60,651 bases of DNA from SYIM01 sp039800205 (GCA_039800205.1 JBDLRB010000032.1:1-60651); one strand, 5' to 3'; numbered from the stretch's first letter, positions 23,495 through 32,528 are shown. A program made the numbers and translations. Notes: generated by a model not told the origin, from the sequence alone.

Positions 23495-24610
23495 ATGGCT
23501 CTTTCCAGCATTGTTGAAATCATCGAGGACATCCGCCGCGGGCGAATGGTCATCCTGGTCGATGAGGAGGATCGCGAAAACGAAGGCGATCTCCTGATCG
23601 CGGCCGATTCGGTCACTGCCGAGTCAATCAATTTCATGGCTCGCTTTGGCCGCGGCTTGATTTGCCTCACGCTCACCGAGCAGCGCTGCGCGCAGCTCGA
23701 TCTGCCCCTCATGGTGACGCGCAACGGTACCCGCCACGGGACCAAGTTCACGGTTTCGATTGAGGCGGCGGAAGGGGTCAGCACAGGGATATCCGCGGCC
23801 GATCGCGCACGTACCATTCAGGCAGCCATCCGTCGCGACGCTCGCCCCAGCGATCTCGTGCAGCCCGGTCACATCTTTCCGCTGCGGGCTGAGCCCGGAG
23901 GCGTCCTGGTTCGCGCCGGACATACCGAGGCGGGTTGTGATCTGGCAGCGCTCGCCGGCCTCGAGCCGGCCGCGGTGATCTGCGAGATCATGAAGGACGA
24001 CGGTACGATGGCCCGCTTGCCCGACCTGATCGAGTTTGCCGAGGAACATGGTCTGCGGATCGGCACGATCGCCGACCTGATCCACTATCGCAGTTCCAAC
24101 GAATCACTGATTGAACGCGTGCGCGAAACGATCGTTCCAACGGCGCATGGCGAGTTTCGTTTGATTGCCTATCGAGACAAGGCATTGGGTGAGGTTCACC
24201 TTGCGCTTGTCTGCGGTCAGCCCGGGCCGGGTAACGAATCGTTGGTGAGGGTCCATGAGCCCTTGTCCATGCTCGACCTGATCGAAACCCAACGTCCTGG
24301 TCAGAACTGGTCCGTGCATCGGGCGCTTGCGGCCATTGCGGCATCGGGCTGCGGTGTGCTGGTGCTGGTCAACTGTTCGCAGAGCCCGGGCGACTTGATG
24401 TCAGCACTTTCGGGCGCTGCGCAGTCTGCAACCGAAGTGGCGGAAGGTGAGCGCCGCGGCAAGCTCGACATCCGCACCTACGGGATCGGTGCCCAGATCC
24501 TGAAGGACGTCGGGGTCGGGCGTATGCGTCTCCTCTCCCGTCCGGTCAATTTGCCCAGCATGACGGGCTTCGCGCTTGAGGTCACCGGTTTCGTCCCGGG
24601 GCCCAATTAA
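23495..24610 (+). CDS. ribB: DHBP synthase with degenerate GTP cyclohydrolase II-like domain (RibBX type)
   Basis: A 371-residue protein. Residues 1-205 form an intact 3,4-dihydroxy-2-butanone-4-phosphate synthase (DEEDRENEGDLLIAAD, RAGHTEAGCDLAALAGL). Residues 205-371 follow the GTP cyclohydrolase II fold but the zinc-cysteine motif expected around VHEPLSMLDLIETQRPGQ is absent; there is no C-x2-GD-x6-8-C-x-C pattern. It should therefore supply only the butanone phosphate, and a separate GTP cyclohydrolase II is needed elsewhere in the genome. This resembles the RibBX proteins described in other proteobacteria. It is translated in the rib operon. Confidence 0.93.
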   Translation: MALSSIVEIIEDIRRGRMVILVDEEDRENEGDLLIAADSVTAESINFMARFGRGLICLTLTEQRCAQLDLPLMVTRNGTRHGTKFTVSIEAAEGVSTGISAADRARTIQAAIRRDARPSDLVQPGHIFPLRAEPGGVLVRAGHTEAGCDLAALAGLEPAAVICEIMKDDGTMARLPDLIEFAEEHGLRIGTIADLIHYRSSNESLIERVRETIVPTAHGEFRLIAYRDKALGEVHLALVCGQPGPGNESLVRVHEPLSMLDLIETQRPGQNWSVHRALAAIAASGCGVLVLVNCSQSPGDLMSALSGAAQSATEVAEGERRGKLDIRTYGIGAQILKDVGVGRMRLLSRPVNLPSMTGFALEVTGFVPGPN

Positions 24611-24620
24611 GGACAAGACC

Positions 24621-25118
24621 ATGCTCCCCCAGAATCATCAGGCATCGCTCGACGGCACGGGACTGACGATCGGAATCGTCTGCTCAAGGTTCAACCAATC
24701 GGTTTGTCAGGCGCTGCTGGATGCCTGCCTGGCTGAATTGGCCCGGCTGGGTGTCGCCCGGGACGACATACTGGTCGTCTCTGTGCCCGGGGCACTCGAG
24801 ATCCCATATGCGCTGTCCCGGTTGGCCGATGCCGCCGCGTACGACGCCTTGATCGCGCTGGGCGCGGTCATTCGTGGCGAAACCTATCACTTCGAGGTGG
24901 TCTCCAATGAGACGGCTCGCGGTATTCAGCAGGTCGTGCTGGAGTGGGGCGTTCCCGTCGCTAACGCGGTACTGACCACCAATACCGATGAACAGGCCGA
25001 GGTTCGTGCGTCGGTCAAGGGGGCCGAGGCCGCGCAGGTGGCGGTCGAAATGGGGTGTCTTGGGCAGGCGCTCGCGCAGATCGACCCGGACGATGAATCA
25101 TCCAACGATCCGTTCTGA
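24621..25118 (+). CDS. ribH: 6,7-dimethyl-8-ribityllumazine synthase
   Basis: A 165-residue lumazine synthase, which condenses the RibB and RibD products in an icosahedral or pentameric shell. Recognisable blocks are IGIVCSRFNQSVCQ, VVSVPGALEIPYA, ALGAVIRGETYHFEVVSNE and the C-terminal glutamine-rich helix AAQVAVEMGCL. ATG 24621 follows AAGGA; 10 bases separate it from ribB. Its position before nusB is the standard proteobacterial order. Confidence 0.98.
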   Translation: MLPQNHQASLDGTGLTIGIVCSRFNQSVCQALLDACLAELARLGVARDDILVVSVPGALEIPYALSRLADAAAYDALIALGAVIRGETYHFEVVSNETARGIQQVVLEWGVPVANAVLTTNTDEQAEVRASVKGAEAAQVAVEMGCLGQALAQIDPDDESSNDPF

Positions 25119-25130
25119 CGGAGTCGAACG

Positions 25131-25643
25131 ATGACCGACAGACGCAGTACGGGCGATCGGAACCGCGGCACACCCGCCAAGAGTGCCCGGCGCCGCTCGC
25201 GCGAGCTCGCGCTGCAGGGGCTGTACGAATGGCTGGTCAGCGGCAGCGAGACCGCTGCCATCGAAGCCCATCTGGGCCTGGACAACCCGGGTTTTGCGAA
25301 GGCCGATCTCGAGCACTTCCGTGCGCTTCTGCATGGGGTGGTGCAGTCGGCCGAGGCGCTGCACCAGCATATCGCGCCGCATCTTGACCGTCCGGTCACC
25401 GAGTTGAGCCCGGTTGAGCATGCGGCGCTTCTCCTCGCGACCTACGAATTCGTTTGTCACCCCGAAATCCCTTATCGTGTGGTCATCAATGAGGCGGTTG
25501 AGCTCGCAAAGACCTTTGGCGGGACCGACGGCTTCAAATACGTCAACGGCGTGCTGGACCGGGTCGCGGCCCGGGTTCGCGAGCTCGAAATCACGCATCT
25601 TGTGAAGACCGTGCCCGCAGCGGATTCCGCCGAGCAGGGCTGA
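25131..25643 (+). CDS. nusB: Transcription antitermination factor NusB
   Basis: A 170-residue all-helical protein that binds boxA RNA with S10 during rRNA antitermination. Typical segments are RRRSRELALQGLYEWLVSG at the N-terminus and YRVVINEAVELAKTFGG and KYVNGVLDRVA near the C-terminus. The N-terminal tail is basic. It starts 12 bases after ribH. Confidence 0.97.
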   Translation: MTDRRSTGDRNRGTPAKSARRRSRELALQGLYEWLVSGSETAAIEAHLGLDNPGFAKADLEHFRALLHGVVQSAEALHQHIAPHLDRPVTELSPVEHAALLLATYEFVCHPEIPYRVVINEAVELAKTFGGTDGFKYVNGVLDRVAARVRELEITHLVKTVPAADSAEQG

Positions 25644-25674
25644 AGCGCGTCGACGCTTCTGGAGATCCGGGCGT

Positions 25675-26631
25675 ATGGCCTTGAGTGAGTTCCAGCTGAT
25701 CGAGCGGTTTTTTGCTTGCGCTCCCATTCGGCGGACCGTCCTGGGCGTGGGTGACGACTGTGCACTTCTTGCGCCGCCGTCGGGGGGCATGGCGCAGGCG
25801 GTGACGACCGACATGCTAGTGGCGGGCCGACATTTCCTGAACGATGTCGATCCCGAATCCTTGGGCCACAAGGCGCTGGCCGTCAATTTGTCGGATCTGG
25901 CGGCGATGGGTGCACTGCCCGATGCGTTCACCCTGGCGCTTGCGCTGCCCGAGGTCAATGAGACCTGGCTGGGGGCGTTTGCACGCGGTCTATTGAAGCT
26001 TGCCGCTGAAGCGGACTGCGAACTCATTGGTGGCGACACGACCCGTGGTCCCCTCACGATCAGCATCACCGCGATCGGTCGGGTTCCCGCGCATCAGGCC
26101 TTGCGTCGTGATCGTGTGCAGGCGGGGGATGACCTCTGGGTGTCCGGCGCGCTGGGCGCGGCCGCATTCGCGGTTCGCGAGGCGGCGGCAGGCCGGCCCT
26201 TGCCTGATGATCATCCTGCCCGACGCCGGCTCGACTGGCCGCAGCCTCGCCTTGCGTTGGGCCGCGCGCTGAGCGGACTCGCACATGCGGCGATCGATTT
26301 GTCCGACGGCCTCGCGGGAGACGTTTTGCACTTGACCGAACGTTCCGGTGTCGCCGTGCGAGTTGAATGGGATCAGGTCCCAGTCGATGCTGCGCTCGTC
26401 GGTCTGTCCGACGACGATCGTCTGCGTCTTGCCTTATCCGGCGGGGACGACTACGAGCTGCTCTTTGCCGCGCCTCCATCGCGACGCGCTGATCTGGAGC
26501 GGGTGTCGGGCCGTCTCAAGCTGCCACTGACCCGCATCGGGTGCTTCGAGGCCGGTCGGGGCCGGGCGATCGTGGATTCTTGCGGCCGAGAGCTCGGTCC
26601 GACGCTTGGAGGGTACGACCATTTCGGCTGA
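25675..26631 (+). CDS. thiL: Thiamine-monophosphate kinase
   Basis: A 318-residue ATP-dependent kinase that phosphorylates thiamine monophosphate to thiamine diphosphate. The Mg/ATP motifs VGDDCALL, TTDMLVAGRHF, AVNLSDLAAMGA and GGDTTRGPL are intact, as is the C-terminal LSGGDDYELLFA. It follows nusB by 31 bases. Its product is the cofactor of the ThDP enzyme at 19945-21654, though no regulatory link is visible. Confidence 0.97.
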   Translation: MALSEFQLIERFFACAPIRRTVLGVGDDCALLAPPSGGMAQAVTTDMLVAGRHFLNDVDPESLGHKALAVNLSDLAAMGALPDAFTLALALPEVNETWLGAFARGLLKLAAEADCELIGGDTTRGPLTISITAIGRVPAHQALRRDRVQAGDDLWVSGALGAAAFAVREAAAGRPLPDDHPARRRLDWPQPRLALGRALSGLAHAAIDLSDGLAGDVLHLTERSGVAVRVEWDQVPVDAALVGLSDDDRLRLALSGGDDYELLFAAPPSRRADLERVSGRLKLPLTRIGCFEAGRGRAIVDSCGRELGPTLGGYDHFG

Positions 26632-26680
26632 GCGGCGATCCGAGCGGGGTGCATCCCAGGCCGCCTCGCCGGGGCGCCGA

Positions 26681-27145
26681 TTGCCGTCCATCCGGCCGCG
26701 GCGGCTCGCCCACTGGGTCGCGCTCGGGGCGGGTAGTGGGCTTTCGCCCTGGGCGCCCGGTACGGTCGGCACGCTCTGGGCGTGGGCGGTTTTCTGGGCT
26801 ACCGGTGACCTCCTGACGCCGTACGGATGGTGGCTGTTGTCGGGGGGCGCGTTTCTCGTCGGTGTCTGGGCATGCGGGCAGACCGGGCGGGATTTCGGAG
26901 TTTCGGATCACTCATCGATGGTGTGGGACGAGATCGTCGCATTCTGGCTGCTGCTCAGTCTCATCCCGGGCGATTGGCTTTCGCAGGGTCTGGCGTTCCT
27001 TCTTTTTCGCTTCTTTGACATCCTCAAGCCGCCGCCGATTCGTCAGGTCGATGCGCGGCTCAAGGGTGGCTTCGGTGTGATGTTTGACGATCTGCTTGCA
27101 GCCGCCTATGCCCTGGGCTGCTTGATGCTTTGGGAGGCGCTTTGA
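26681..27145 (+). CDS. pgpA: Phosphatidylglycerophosphatase A
   Basis: A membrane phosphatase that makes phosphatidylglycerol. The motif GLSPWAPGTVGTLWA, the segment DEIVAFWLLL and the late FDILKPPPIRQVDARLKGGFGVMFDD are diagnostic; the last resembles the YutG/PgpA active-site block. The start is uncertain: TTG 26681 with GGGGCG six bases upstream gives 154 residues, while TTG 26606, overlapping thiL by 26 bases, would give 179. Three hydrophobic segments are visible. Its stop overlaps the pncC start. Confidence 0.9.
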   Translation: MPSIRPRRLAHWVALGAGSGLSPWAPGTVGTLWAWAVFWATGDLLTPYGWWLLSGGAFLVGVWACGQTGRDFGVSDHSSMVWDEIVAFWLLLSLIPGDWLSQGLAFLLFRFFDILKPPPIRQVDARLKGGFGVMFDDLLAAAYALGCLMLWEAL

Positions 27146-27726
27146 GTCATCCCCTTTTCGCGCAGGCGTCAACCCGAAAGGGACGACCGCAATGGGATCA
27201 GCTGGTCGGGCAAGCGGCCCGTCTCGGCAGGATGCTGTCGCAGCGTTCGGCGACCATCGTCACGGCCGAATCCTGCACGGGGGGACTGGTGGCTGCACTG
27301 CTGACCGAGAACCCCGGTTCCAGCCTCTGGTTCGATCGGGGTTTTGTGACGTACAGCAACGCCGCCAAGATCGAGTTACTGGGTGTGAGGCCGCTCACGC
27401 TCGAGCGATACGGGGCGGTGAGTGAGCCAGTGGTCCGAGAAATGGCGCTGGGTGCGCTCGCGGTATCGGAGGCCGACCTTGCGGTGTCGGTCAGTGGTGT
27501 TGCCGGACCGGGCGGCGGTTCTGCGGACAAACCGGTCGGCCTGGTCTGCCTGGCGTGGGCTGCCCGGGGCCGTCTGGAGCGGGCGGGCTTCGGGTCCGGG
27601 CCGGCGGCCGTGACAGCGGTGACGGTCCGCTTTCCCGGAGATCGCCAGGGGGTCAGGTTCCTGTCCGCCCGACTCGCCCTTTCGGTCGCATGGGAGCAGT
27701 GCCTCGAATCGGGCGAAAAGACATAA
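27142..27726 (+). CDS. pncC: Nicotinamide-nucleotide amidase (CinA C-terminal family)
   Basis: A 194-residue stand-alone CinA-C domain that deamidates nicotinamide mononucleotide in NAD recycling. Conserved blocks are VTAESCTGGLVAALLTE, RGFVTYSNAAKIELLGV, AVSEPVVREMALGA and SGVAGPGGGSADKPVG. TTG 27142 is preceded by GGGAGG at the right spacing and overlaps the pgpA stop (TTGA), so translation is coupled. It is the last gene before recA. Confidence 0.94.
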   Translation: MSHPLFAQASTRKGRPQWDQLVGQAARLGRMLSQRSATIVTAESCTGGLVAALLTENPGSSLWFDRGFVTYSNAAKIELLGVRPLTLERYGAVSEPVVREMALGALAVSEADLAVSVSGVAGPGGGSADKPVGLVCLAWAARGRLERAGFGSGPAAVTAVTVRFPGDRQGVRFLSARLALSVAWEQCLESGEKT

Positions 27727-27780
27727 GATTCCGGGGAATTGCGCCAGGGCGGATCCGTCCGAATGGCCTACCTGAAATGA

Positions 27781-27813
27781 CTGTTTGTTTATACAGTTGT
27801 TGCGTGCAATAAT
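27781..27813 (+). promoter_or_regulatory. LexA box and promoter of recA
   Basis: CTGT-N8-ACAG at 27781-27796 matches the SOS consensus exactly at the conserved arms. A -35 TTGTTT (27785-27790) lies inside it and an AT-rich -10 AATAAT (27808-27813) follows after 17 bases, so LexA binding would block RNA polymerase. Confidence 0.88.
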
Positions 27814-27856
27814 TGCCTCGTCGCAGTAATTCCCATCTCCCCAGACGAGGCCTGAC

Positions 27857-28921
27857 ATGGACAAAGTGATCAACATGGACGACGCCAAATCCAACAAGAA
27901 CGAACGCGGCAAGGCGCTCGCTGCCGCCTTGGCCCAGATCGAAAAGCAATTCGGCAAAGGGTCGATCATGCGTCTGGCTGACGCCGGGGTCGAACACGAC
28001 ATTCAAGTCGTCTCCACCGGTTCGCTGGGTCTTGACATCGCATTGGGGGTCGGCGGTCTGCCGCGCGGTCGGGTCATCGAGATCTTCGGTCCCGAGTCCT
28101 CCGGCAAAACCACGCTCACGCTTCAGGTCATCGCCGAAATGCAGCGTATCGGCGGCACCTGTGCCTTCATCGACGCCGAGCATGCGCTCGATGTCCAGTA
28201 CGCAGCCAAGCTCGGCGTGACGCTGGACGATCTGCTGGTCTCCCAGCCCGACACGGGCGAGCAGGCGCTCGAAATCGCCGATGCGCTCGTCCGGAGCGGG
28301 TCGGTCGATCTGATCGTCATCGACTCCGTCGCCGCGCTCACGCCCAAGGCCGAGATCGAGGGCGAAATGGGTGATTCCCTTCCCGGGCTCCAGGCCCGCC
28401 TGATGTCCCAGGCGCTGCGTAAGCTCACCGCCACCATCAAGCGCACCAATTCCATGGTGATCTTCATCAACCAGATCCGCATGAAGATCGGGGTCATGTT
28501 CGGCAACCCGGAAACCACCACCGGTGGTAATGCGCTGAAGTTCTACGCTTCGGTCCGCCTCGACATCCGGCGCACGGGGTCGATCAAGCGAGGCGAAGAA
28601 ATCGCCGGTAGCGAAACCAAGGTCAAGGTGGTCAAAAACAAGGTTGCACCGCCCTTCAAGGCCGCCGAATTCGACATCCTGTATGGCGAGGGCATCTCGC
28701 GCGAGGGCGAGATCCTCGATCTCGGTGCCAGTTGCAGCATTGTGGAAAAAAGCGGGGCCTGGTACAGCTATCAGGGCAATCGAATCGGTCAGGGCAAGGA
28801 CAATGCGCGCGAGTACTTGCGTGATCATCCCGAGATTGCGTTCGACATTGAAAACCGCGTTCGGGAGCACTTCGGGGTCGTACCCCGCGATCAGGCTCAC
28901 GGGGGCGAGGCCGTTGCCTGA
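27857..28921 (+). CDS. recA: Recombinase RecA
   Basis: A 354-residue ATP-dependent strand-exchange protein and LexA co-protease. Walker A is GPESSGKT (residues 78-85), Walker B includes LIVIDSVAAL, and the L2/ATP-cap region NQIRMKIGVMFGNPETTTGG is intact. The N-terminus starts at ATG 27857; a second Met at codon 7 is possible. The tail is acidic and short. Transcription is SOS-controlled by the box at 27781. recX overlaps its end. Confidence 0.99.
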   Translation: MDKVINMDDAKSNKNERGKALAAALAQIEKQFGKGSIMRLADAGVEHDIQVVSTGSLGLDIALGVGGLPRGRVIEIFGPESSGKTTLTLQVIAEMQRIGGTCAFIDAEHALDVQYAAKLGVTLDDLLVSQPDTGEQALEIADALVRSGSVDLIVIDSVAALTPKAEIEGEMGDSLPGLQARLMSQALRKLTATIKRTNSMVIFINQIRMKIGVMFGNPETTTGGNALKFYASVRLDIRRTGSIKRGEEIAGSETKVKVVKNKVAPPFKAAEFDILYGEGISREGEILDLGASCSIVEKSGAWYSYQGNRIGQGKDNAREYLRDHPEIAFDIENRVREHFGVVPRDQAHGGEAVA

Positions 28922-29363
28922 GCGAACGGTTCGCTCGCTTGAATCGCGGGCGCTCGGCTTGCTTGCTCGGCGCGAGTACAGTCGAAGCGAGCTGAGCCGT
29001 CGTCTGGCCCCTCACGCCGAGGGACCAGACGAAATCAATGCTTTGCTCGATCGGCTTGAGTCCAGGCGCCTGCTGTCTGATCAACGCTTTACTGAGTCCC
29101 TGATTCACCGCCGTGCCGAGCGCTTTGGCGTGGCCCGCGTCCGCCAGGAACTGGCTCAGCACGGGATCTCAGCCGAAGCCGCAGCCGCGTCGCTCGAGGT
29201 CTTGCGCCAGACCGAATTCGATCGTGCTCGGCACGTCTGGGCCCGCCGGTACGGCCAGTTGCCGACTGACGCGGCGGAGCGGGTCCGGCAGATGCGGTTT
29301 CTTGCGGCCCGCGGTTTCTCGCACGACATCATCCGACGTGTGCTGCGCAGCGAAGACGACTGA
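28914..29363 (+). CDS. recX: Regulatory protein RecX
   Basis: A 149-residue inhibitor of RecA filaments made of three-helix repeats. Typical segments are ALGLLARREYSRSELSRRL, DRLESRRLLSDQRFTESLIH and the C-terminal FLAARGFSHDIIRRVL. No ATG fits; TTG 28914 has GGGGGCGAGG upstream and overlaps the recA stop by eight bases. The overlap keeps RecX output tied to that of RecA. Confidence 0.94.
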   Translation: MPERTVRSLESRALGLLARREYSRSELSRRLAPHAEGPDEINALLDRLESRRLLSDQRFTESLIHRRAERFGVARVRQELAQHGISAEAAAASLEVLRQTEFDRARHVWARRYGQLPTDAAERVRQMRFLAARGFSHDIIRRVLRSEDD

Positions 29364-29450
29364 TCAGCGTCAGGCCTTGAGTGGCTCCTGCGGCGTGCCC
29401 TCGCCGGATCGCGCGGGCTTCCGTTCAAGGTCTTCTTCAACCGGGCTGCG

Positions 29451-29459
29451 TGCTAAACT
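29451..29459 (+). promoter_or_regulatory. Extended -10 promoter element upstream of sucC
   Basis: TG-C-TAAACT at 29451-29459 in the 230-base recX-sucC gap forms an extended -10 without a clear -35. It would leave a leader of roughly 125 bases before sucC. I see no other recognisable element in the gap. Confidence 0.4.
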
Positions 29460-29593
29460 CCCGCGCCAAAATACGGTAATTCAGATCCGGCCAGAACCGC
29501 CGCGCAGAGGCAGTAGCCCAGCCTCGCTCAGCGGCACCAGCCGGCTCATATCTGCCGCGTCGTCCAGGCGCGTCAAACCGGGGGAATCGATCG

Positions 29594-30763
29594 ATGAAGA
29601 TTCATGAGTACCAGGGCAAGGATCTGCTGCGCCGCTACGGCGTCGCCGTGCCCCGCGGCCTGCCCTGTTTTTCGGTAGACGAGGCGGTCAAGGCCGCCGA
29701 GACGCTGGGCGGTCCGGTCTGGGTGGTCAAGGCACAGATCCACGCAGGCGGCCGCGGCAAGGGCGGCGGCGTGAAGCTCGCCCGTTCGATCGACGAAGTT
29801 CGCCAGCATGCGCAGTCGATCCTTGGGATGCAACTGGTCACCCATCAGACCGGGGCCCAGGGCCAGAAGGTGCGACGACTGTTGATCGAGGAAGGCGCCG
29901 ACATCCGCAAGGAACTCTACGTCGGCCTGGTCGTTGATCGTGTCACCCAGAAGGTGACGGTCATGGCCTCAAGCGAAGGCGGCATGGATATCGAGGAAGT
30001 CGCGGCGCATCACCCCGAAAAGATTCACAAGGCGTCGGTGGATCCCGAGCTGGGTCTGACCGATGCGCAGGCCGATGAGCTCTCGCGCTTGATCGGTGTG
30101 CCAGAGGGCAGCCTCGGACAAGCCCGCGTGATCTTGCAGGGGCTCTACAAGGCGTTCTGGGAGACCGATGCCAGTCTCGCCGAAATCAATCCCCTCATTC
30201 TGACGGGAGATGGGCGGGTCGTCGCACTCGATGCCAAGATCAATTTCGACTCCAATGCGCTCTTCCGGCATCCGGATCTCGTCGCGCTCAGAGACCTGGA
30301 CGAAGAGGACCCCGCTGAGGTTGAGGCGTCGCGATTCGATCTGGCCTACATTCAGCTCGAGGGCAACATCGGTTGCCTGGTGAACGGTGCGGGTCTTGCA
30401 ATGGCCACCATGGATACGATCAAGCTCTTCGGGGGCTCGCCGGCAAACTTCCTCGATGTCGGGGGCGGCGCAACGACCGAGAAGGTCACCGAAGCCTTCA
30501 AGATCATGTTGCGCAATCCCGATCTCAAGGCCATTCTGGTCAATATTTTCGGCGGGATCATGAAGTGCGACACGATCGCAGAGGGCGTCATCGCAGCCAG
30601 CCGGGCCGTGTCGCTCAAGGTGCCCTTGGTGGTTCGCATGAAAGGGACGAACGAGGAACTCGGCAAGCGTTTGCTGGCTGAATCCGGGCTGCCGATCATT
30701 TCGGCGGACACAATGGGCGAGGCGGCTCGCAAGGTGGTTGCCGCAGCGGCTGCAGCCGCTTGA
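29594..30763 (+). CDS. sucC: Succinyl-CoA synthetase, beta subunit (ADP-forming)
   Basis: A 389-residue TCA-cycle subunit with an ATP-grasp fold. It begins MKIHEYQGKDLLRRYGVAVP; AGGRGKGGGVKLAR is the nucleotide-binding region and EINPLILTGDGRVVALDAKI the metal-binding block. FLDVGGGATTEKVTEAFKI forms the carboxy-terminal active-site contact. It pairs with sucD 117 bases downstream. Confidence 0.98.
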   Translation: MKIHEYQGKDLLRRYGVAVPRGLPCFSVDEAVKAAETLGGPVWVVKAQIHAGGRGKGGGVKLARSIDEVRQHAQSILGMQLVTHQTGAQGQKVRRLLIEEGADIRKELYVGLVVDRVTQKVTVMASSEGGMDIEEVAAHHPEKIHKASVDPELGLTDAQADELSRLIGVPEGSLGQARVILQGLYKAFWETDASLAEINPLILTGDGRVVALDAKINFDSNALFRHPDLVALRDLDEEDPAEVEASRFDLAYIQLEGNIGCLVNGAGLAMATMDTIKLFGGSPANFLDVGGGATTEKVTEAFKIMLRNPDLKAILVNIFGGIMKCDTIAEGVIAASRAVSLKVPLVVRMKGTNEELGKRLLAESGLPIISADTMGEAARKVVAAAAAAA

Positions 30764-30880
30764 AGGGACGCACGGTCAACTCCCCGGAGCTGACCGGCTT
30801 GACCACCGAATACCGACGGCTGGGGGTGTGTGCGGGAAGGCCCCAGGGCATTCCCCCGGTCCGAAAGACGAGGAACAGCG

Positions 30881-31762
30881 ATGAGCATCCTGATCAATAA
30901 AGACACCAAGGTCATTACCCAGGGCATCACGGGAAAGACCGGCCAGTATCACACCCGGACCAGCCGTGATTACGCCAACGGGAAAGCGGCCTACGTGGCA
31001 GGCGTGAATCCGAAGCGCGCGGGCGAAGATTTCGAGGGGATCCCCATCTACGGCACCGTCCGGCAGGCGCGCGAGGCCACCGGTGCCACGGTCTCGGTGA
31101 TTTACGTGCCGCCGGCGGGCGCAGCGGCCTCCATCTGGGAAGCCGTCGAAGCGGAACTCGATCTCGTGATCTGCATTACCGAAGGCATCCCGGTCCGAGA
31201 CATGATCGAGGTCCGTGATCGCATGCGCAAGACGGGCAGCAAGACCCTGCTGATTGGCCCCAATTGTCCCGGCCTGATCACGCCGGACGAAATCAAGATT
31301 GGCATCATGCCCGGGCATATCCATCGCAAGGGCCGAATCGGGGTCGTATCCCGCTCGGGTACCCTGACGTACGAGGCCGTGGGGCAACTGACTGCACTCG
31401 GTCTGGGCCAGTCGTCTGCGGTCGGTATCGGTGGCGATCCCGTCAATGGTCTCAAGCACATCGATGTGCTGAAGCTCTTCAACGAAGACCCGGACACCGA
31501 TGCTGTGGTGATGATCGGCGAGATCGGTGGGACGGACGAAGAAACCGCAGCCTACTGGGTGCGTGACCACATGAAGAAACCGGTGGTGGGTTTCATCGCA
31601 GGGGTCACCGCACCCCCCGGCAAGCGGATGGGGCACGCCGGCGCAATCATTTCCGGCGGTCAGGGTACGGCTCAGGAAAAGCTCGCCGTCATGGAGTCCT
31701 GCGGAATCCGGGTGACCCGAGATCCCTCGGAGATGGGTCAGTTGCTCAAGTCCGTGCTCTAA
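30881..31762 (+). CDS. sucD: Succinyl-CoA synthetase, alpha subunit
   Basis: A 293-residue subunit that binds CoA and carries the phosphorylated histidine in GHAGAIISGGQGTAQEK. The N-terminal CoA fold starts SILINKDTKVITQGITGKTG. ATG 30881 is preceded by GAGGAA and is preferred over the upstream frame opening at 30830. It forms the heteromer with SucC, so co-transcription is expected. Confidence 0.98.
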   Translation: MSILINKDTKVITQGITGKTGQYHTRTSRDYANGKAAYVAGVNPKRAGEDFEGIPIYGTVRQAREATGATVSVIYVPPAGAAASIWEAVEAELDLVICITEGIPVRDMIEVRDRMRKTGSKTLLIGPNCPGLITPDEIKIGIMPGHIHRKGRIGVVSRSGTLTYEAVGQLTALGLGQSSAVGIGGDPVNGLKHIDVLKLFNEDPDTDAVVMIGEIGGTDEETAAYWVRDHMKKPVVGFIAGVTAPPGKRMGHAGAIISGGQGTAQEKLAVMESCGIRVTRDPSEMGQLLKSVL

Positions 31763-31783
31763 ACCGACCAAGGAGACCAAGGC

Positions 31784-32518
31784 ATGCTTGAATGGCTCTC
31801 ATCACCGACATTCTGGATTGCGGTCGCACAGATCATCATGATCGACATTTTGCTGGGGGGCGACAATGCCGTCGTGATCGCCCTGGCCTGCCGTAATCTC
31901 CCCGAGGCTCAGCGCCGTCTCGGCATTCTCTGGGGGACGGCGGGTGCAATCCTGTTGCGCGTCATCCTGATCTTCTTCGCGGTGACCTTGCTCCAGTTTC
32001 CGTATCTCAGGTTGATCGGTGGCGCCTTGCTGATCTGGATTGGCGTCAAGCTTCTCGTTCCCGAGGAGGGCGACGAACACGGCAATCTTCAGGGTGGATC
32101 CACCCTGATGTCGGCGATCAAGACCATCATCGTCGCAGATTTCGTGATGAGTCTCGACAACGTCATCGCCATCGCCGGCGCCGCACAGCGGACCGAAGGC
32201 AGCCAGCAGATGTTCCTGGTGATTTTCGGTCTGTTGGTGAGCATTCCGATCATTGTCTGGGGCAGTACCCTCGTGCTCAAGCTGATCGATCGGTACCCGA
32301 TCGTCGTCACCCTGGGGGGCGCACTGCTCGGCTATATCGCAGGCGATCTCATGGTCAAGGATCCCGCCATCCTTGCAACGTCCGAGTCGATCGCACAATC
32401 GCTCGGTCTCAGCATGGCCAATCTCGGTCGGATTGCGGGCGTGGTCGGCGCGGTGGCGGTTGTTGCCGCAGGCAAGTTCTTTGCCGCGCGCCAGCCCAAG
32501 GCGGTCGAAGAGGCCTGA
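31784..32518 (+). CDS. TerC-family integral membrane protein
   Basis: A 244-residue TerC/YjbE-type protein with about seven hydrophobic segments. The metal-binding blocks GGDNAVVIALACR and DFVMSLDNVIAIAGAA, each with paired acidic residues in a membrane helix, are typical of family members that export manganese or load it onto secreted proteins. It starts 21 bases after sucD, so no yybP-ykoY manganese riboswitch fits upstream. A tellurite role is unlikely given the lack of other ter genes. Confidence 0.92.
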   Translation: MLEWLSSPTFWIAVAQIIMIDILLGGDNAVVIALACRNLPEAQRRLGILWGTAGAILLRVILIFFAVTLLQFPYLRLIGGALLIWIGVKLLVPEEGDEHGNLQGGSTLMSAIKTIIVADFVMSLDNVIAIAGAAQRTEGSQQMFLVIFGLLVSIPIIVWGSTLVLKLIDRYPIVVTLGGALLGYIAGDLMVKDPAILATSESIAQSLGLSMANLGRIAGVVGAVAVVAAGKFFAARQPKAVEEA

Positions 32519-32528
32519 ACGGATACCG

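Noticed and set aside
27653..28900. A 415-residue leftward ORF
   Set aside because: It is antisense to recA and has no recognisable domain.
31763..31783. Manganese (yybP-ykoY) riboswitch before terC
   Set aside because: Only 21 bases separate sucD and terC, so the element cannot fit.
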